DNA from: Archaeoglobi archaeon
GTDB lineage: Archaea; Halobacteriota; Archaeoglobi; Archaeoglobales; Archaeoglobaceae
Direction: 5' to 3'
DNA length: 12,196 nucleotides
NCBI GenBank assembly: GCA_004347865.1
Contig: QNUZ01000040.1
Coordinates: 1 to 12,196, forward strand
Shown: positions 12,070-12,196 of the stretch, piece by piece
Numbering within the stretch: position 1 is the first letter of the stretch
Layout: every line of letters starts with the position of its first letter
The notes under the pieces: generated by a model
Seen by the model: the letters and a program-made list of their open reading frames with translations, nothing else
Database searches by the model: none
What the model was told of the DNA's origin: nothing
Made by a program: the position numbers and the translations under genes

Positions 12070-12196
12070 ATGGGTGCCCAGAAAGCCCAGAGCTTTAGCT
12101 CTGGGATGAATGGGTAAGGTTTGAATAGTTCTGTGTTGAAGAAGCCTTGGGGACGCTTTTGAACCGGTAGATGAGGGAAGGGGTGCAAAGCATCCC
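12070..12196 (+). mobile_element. Short IS200/IS605-type element, copy 3 (truncated by window edge)
   Basis: A perfect 8-bp hairpin CCCAGAGC-TTTA-GCTCTGGG (12086-12105) is followed by ATGAATGGG, the form I recall for left ends of archaeal IS605-family elements. After a 55-nt linker comes GAACCGGTAGATGAGGGAAG (12161-12180), almost identical to 53-72 of copy 1, and then GGGGTGCAAAGCATCCC, matching the GGGC-GTAAA-GCCC hairpin with compensating base changes. The final hairpin and terminus would lie about 40-50 bp past the window edge. It starts about 15-30 bp after the dehydratase stop codon. No transposase or tnpB frame is present between the two ends. Confidence 0.7.

Noticed and set aside
1..12196. 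Elements at both window ends in the same orientation, suggesting a 12-kb composite transposon
   Set aside because: The DNA between them is essential housekeeping genes, and IS605-type elements do not form composite transposons this way; a third copy lies in between.

Overview
The window is archaeal and most likely comes from the Archaeoglobales (an Archaeoglobus or Ferroglobus-like euryarchaeote). The evidence is a set of archaeal signature genes (Cdc48 with two AAA domains, RadB, Pth2, ribosomal protein L37Ae, RNA polymerase subunit P, a phosphomevalonate dehydratase small subunit), TATA-type promoters placed about 22-28 nt before start codons (leaderless transcription), GGTG/GGAGG ribosome sites inside operons, and a tRNA without an encoded CCA. 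From memory, the Cdc48 / LarC / RadB / Pth2 order resembles the AF2095-AF2098 neighbourhood of A. fulgidus; I cannot verify this here.

Layout. Positions 1-132: an IS200/IS605-type non-coding element whose right end runs into the 3' end of bioY. 112-738 (-): BioY biotin transporter. 854-1639 (-): metallo-beta-lactamase-fold lactonase-like hydrolase. 1681-1821: a second short element lying exactly between two outward-facing promoters. 1854-2057 (+): 67-residue orphan protein. 2160-2234 (-): tRNA with CAU anticodon. 2275-3276 (-): RtcA RNA 3'-phosphate cyclase. 3324-6270 (+): four-gene operon-like run (small conserved protein, lipoprotein with transglutaminase-like triad, unknown protein, amidohydrolase). 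6261-8678 (-): Cdc48/VAT with a large insertion in D1. 8734-10531 (+): larC-radB. 10528-11128 (-): small beta-rich protein and pth2. 11204-12056 (+): rpl37ae-rpoP-phosphomevalonate dehydratase small subunit. 12070-12196: a third copy of the short element, cut by the window edge.

How it fits together. Most of the window is compact housekeeping DNA: overlapping stop/start codons, convergent genes that overlap by a few bases, and divergent leaderless promoters squeezed into 50-75 bp. Information-processing genes dominate (RtcA, tRNA, RadB, Pth2, L37Ae, Rpo12, Cdc48), with cofactor and metabolic genes between them (BioY, LarC, PMDh small subunit).

The accessory signal is the set of three short, same-orientation, protein-free elements with IS605-like ends and an omegaRNA-like right-end scaffold. 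One has rewritten the bioY C-terminus and one sits between two promoters. No tnpA or tnpB gene is in the window, so any mobility or guide-RNA activity would depend on proteins encoded elsewhere.
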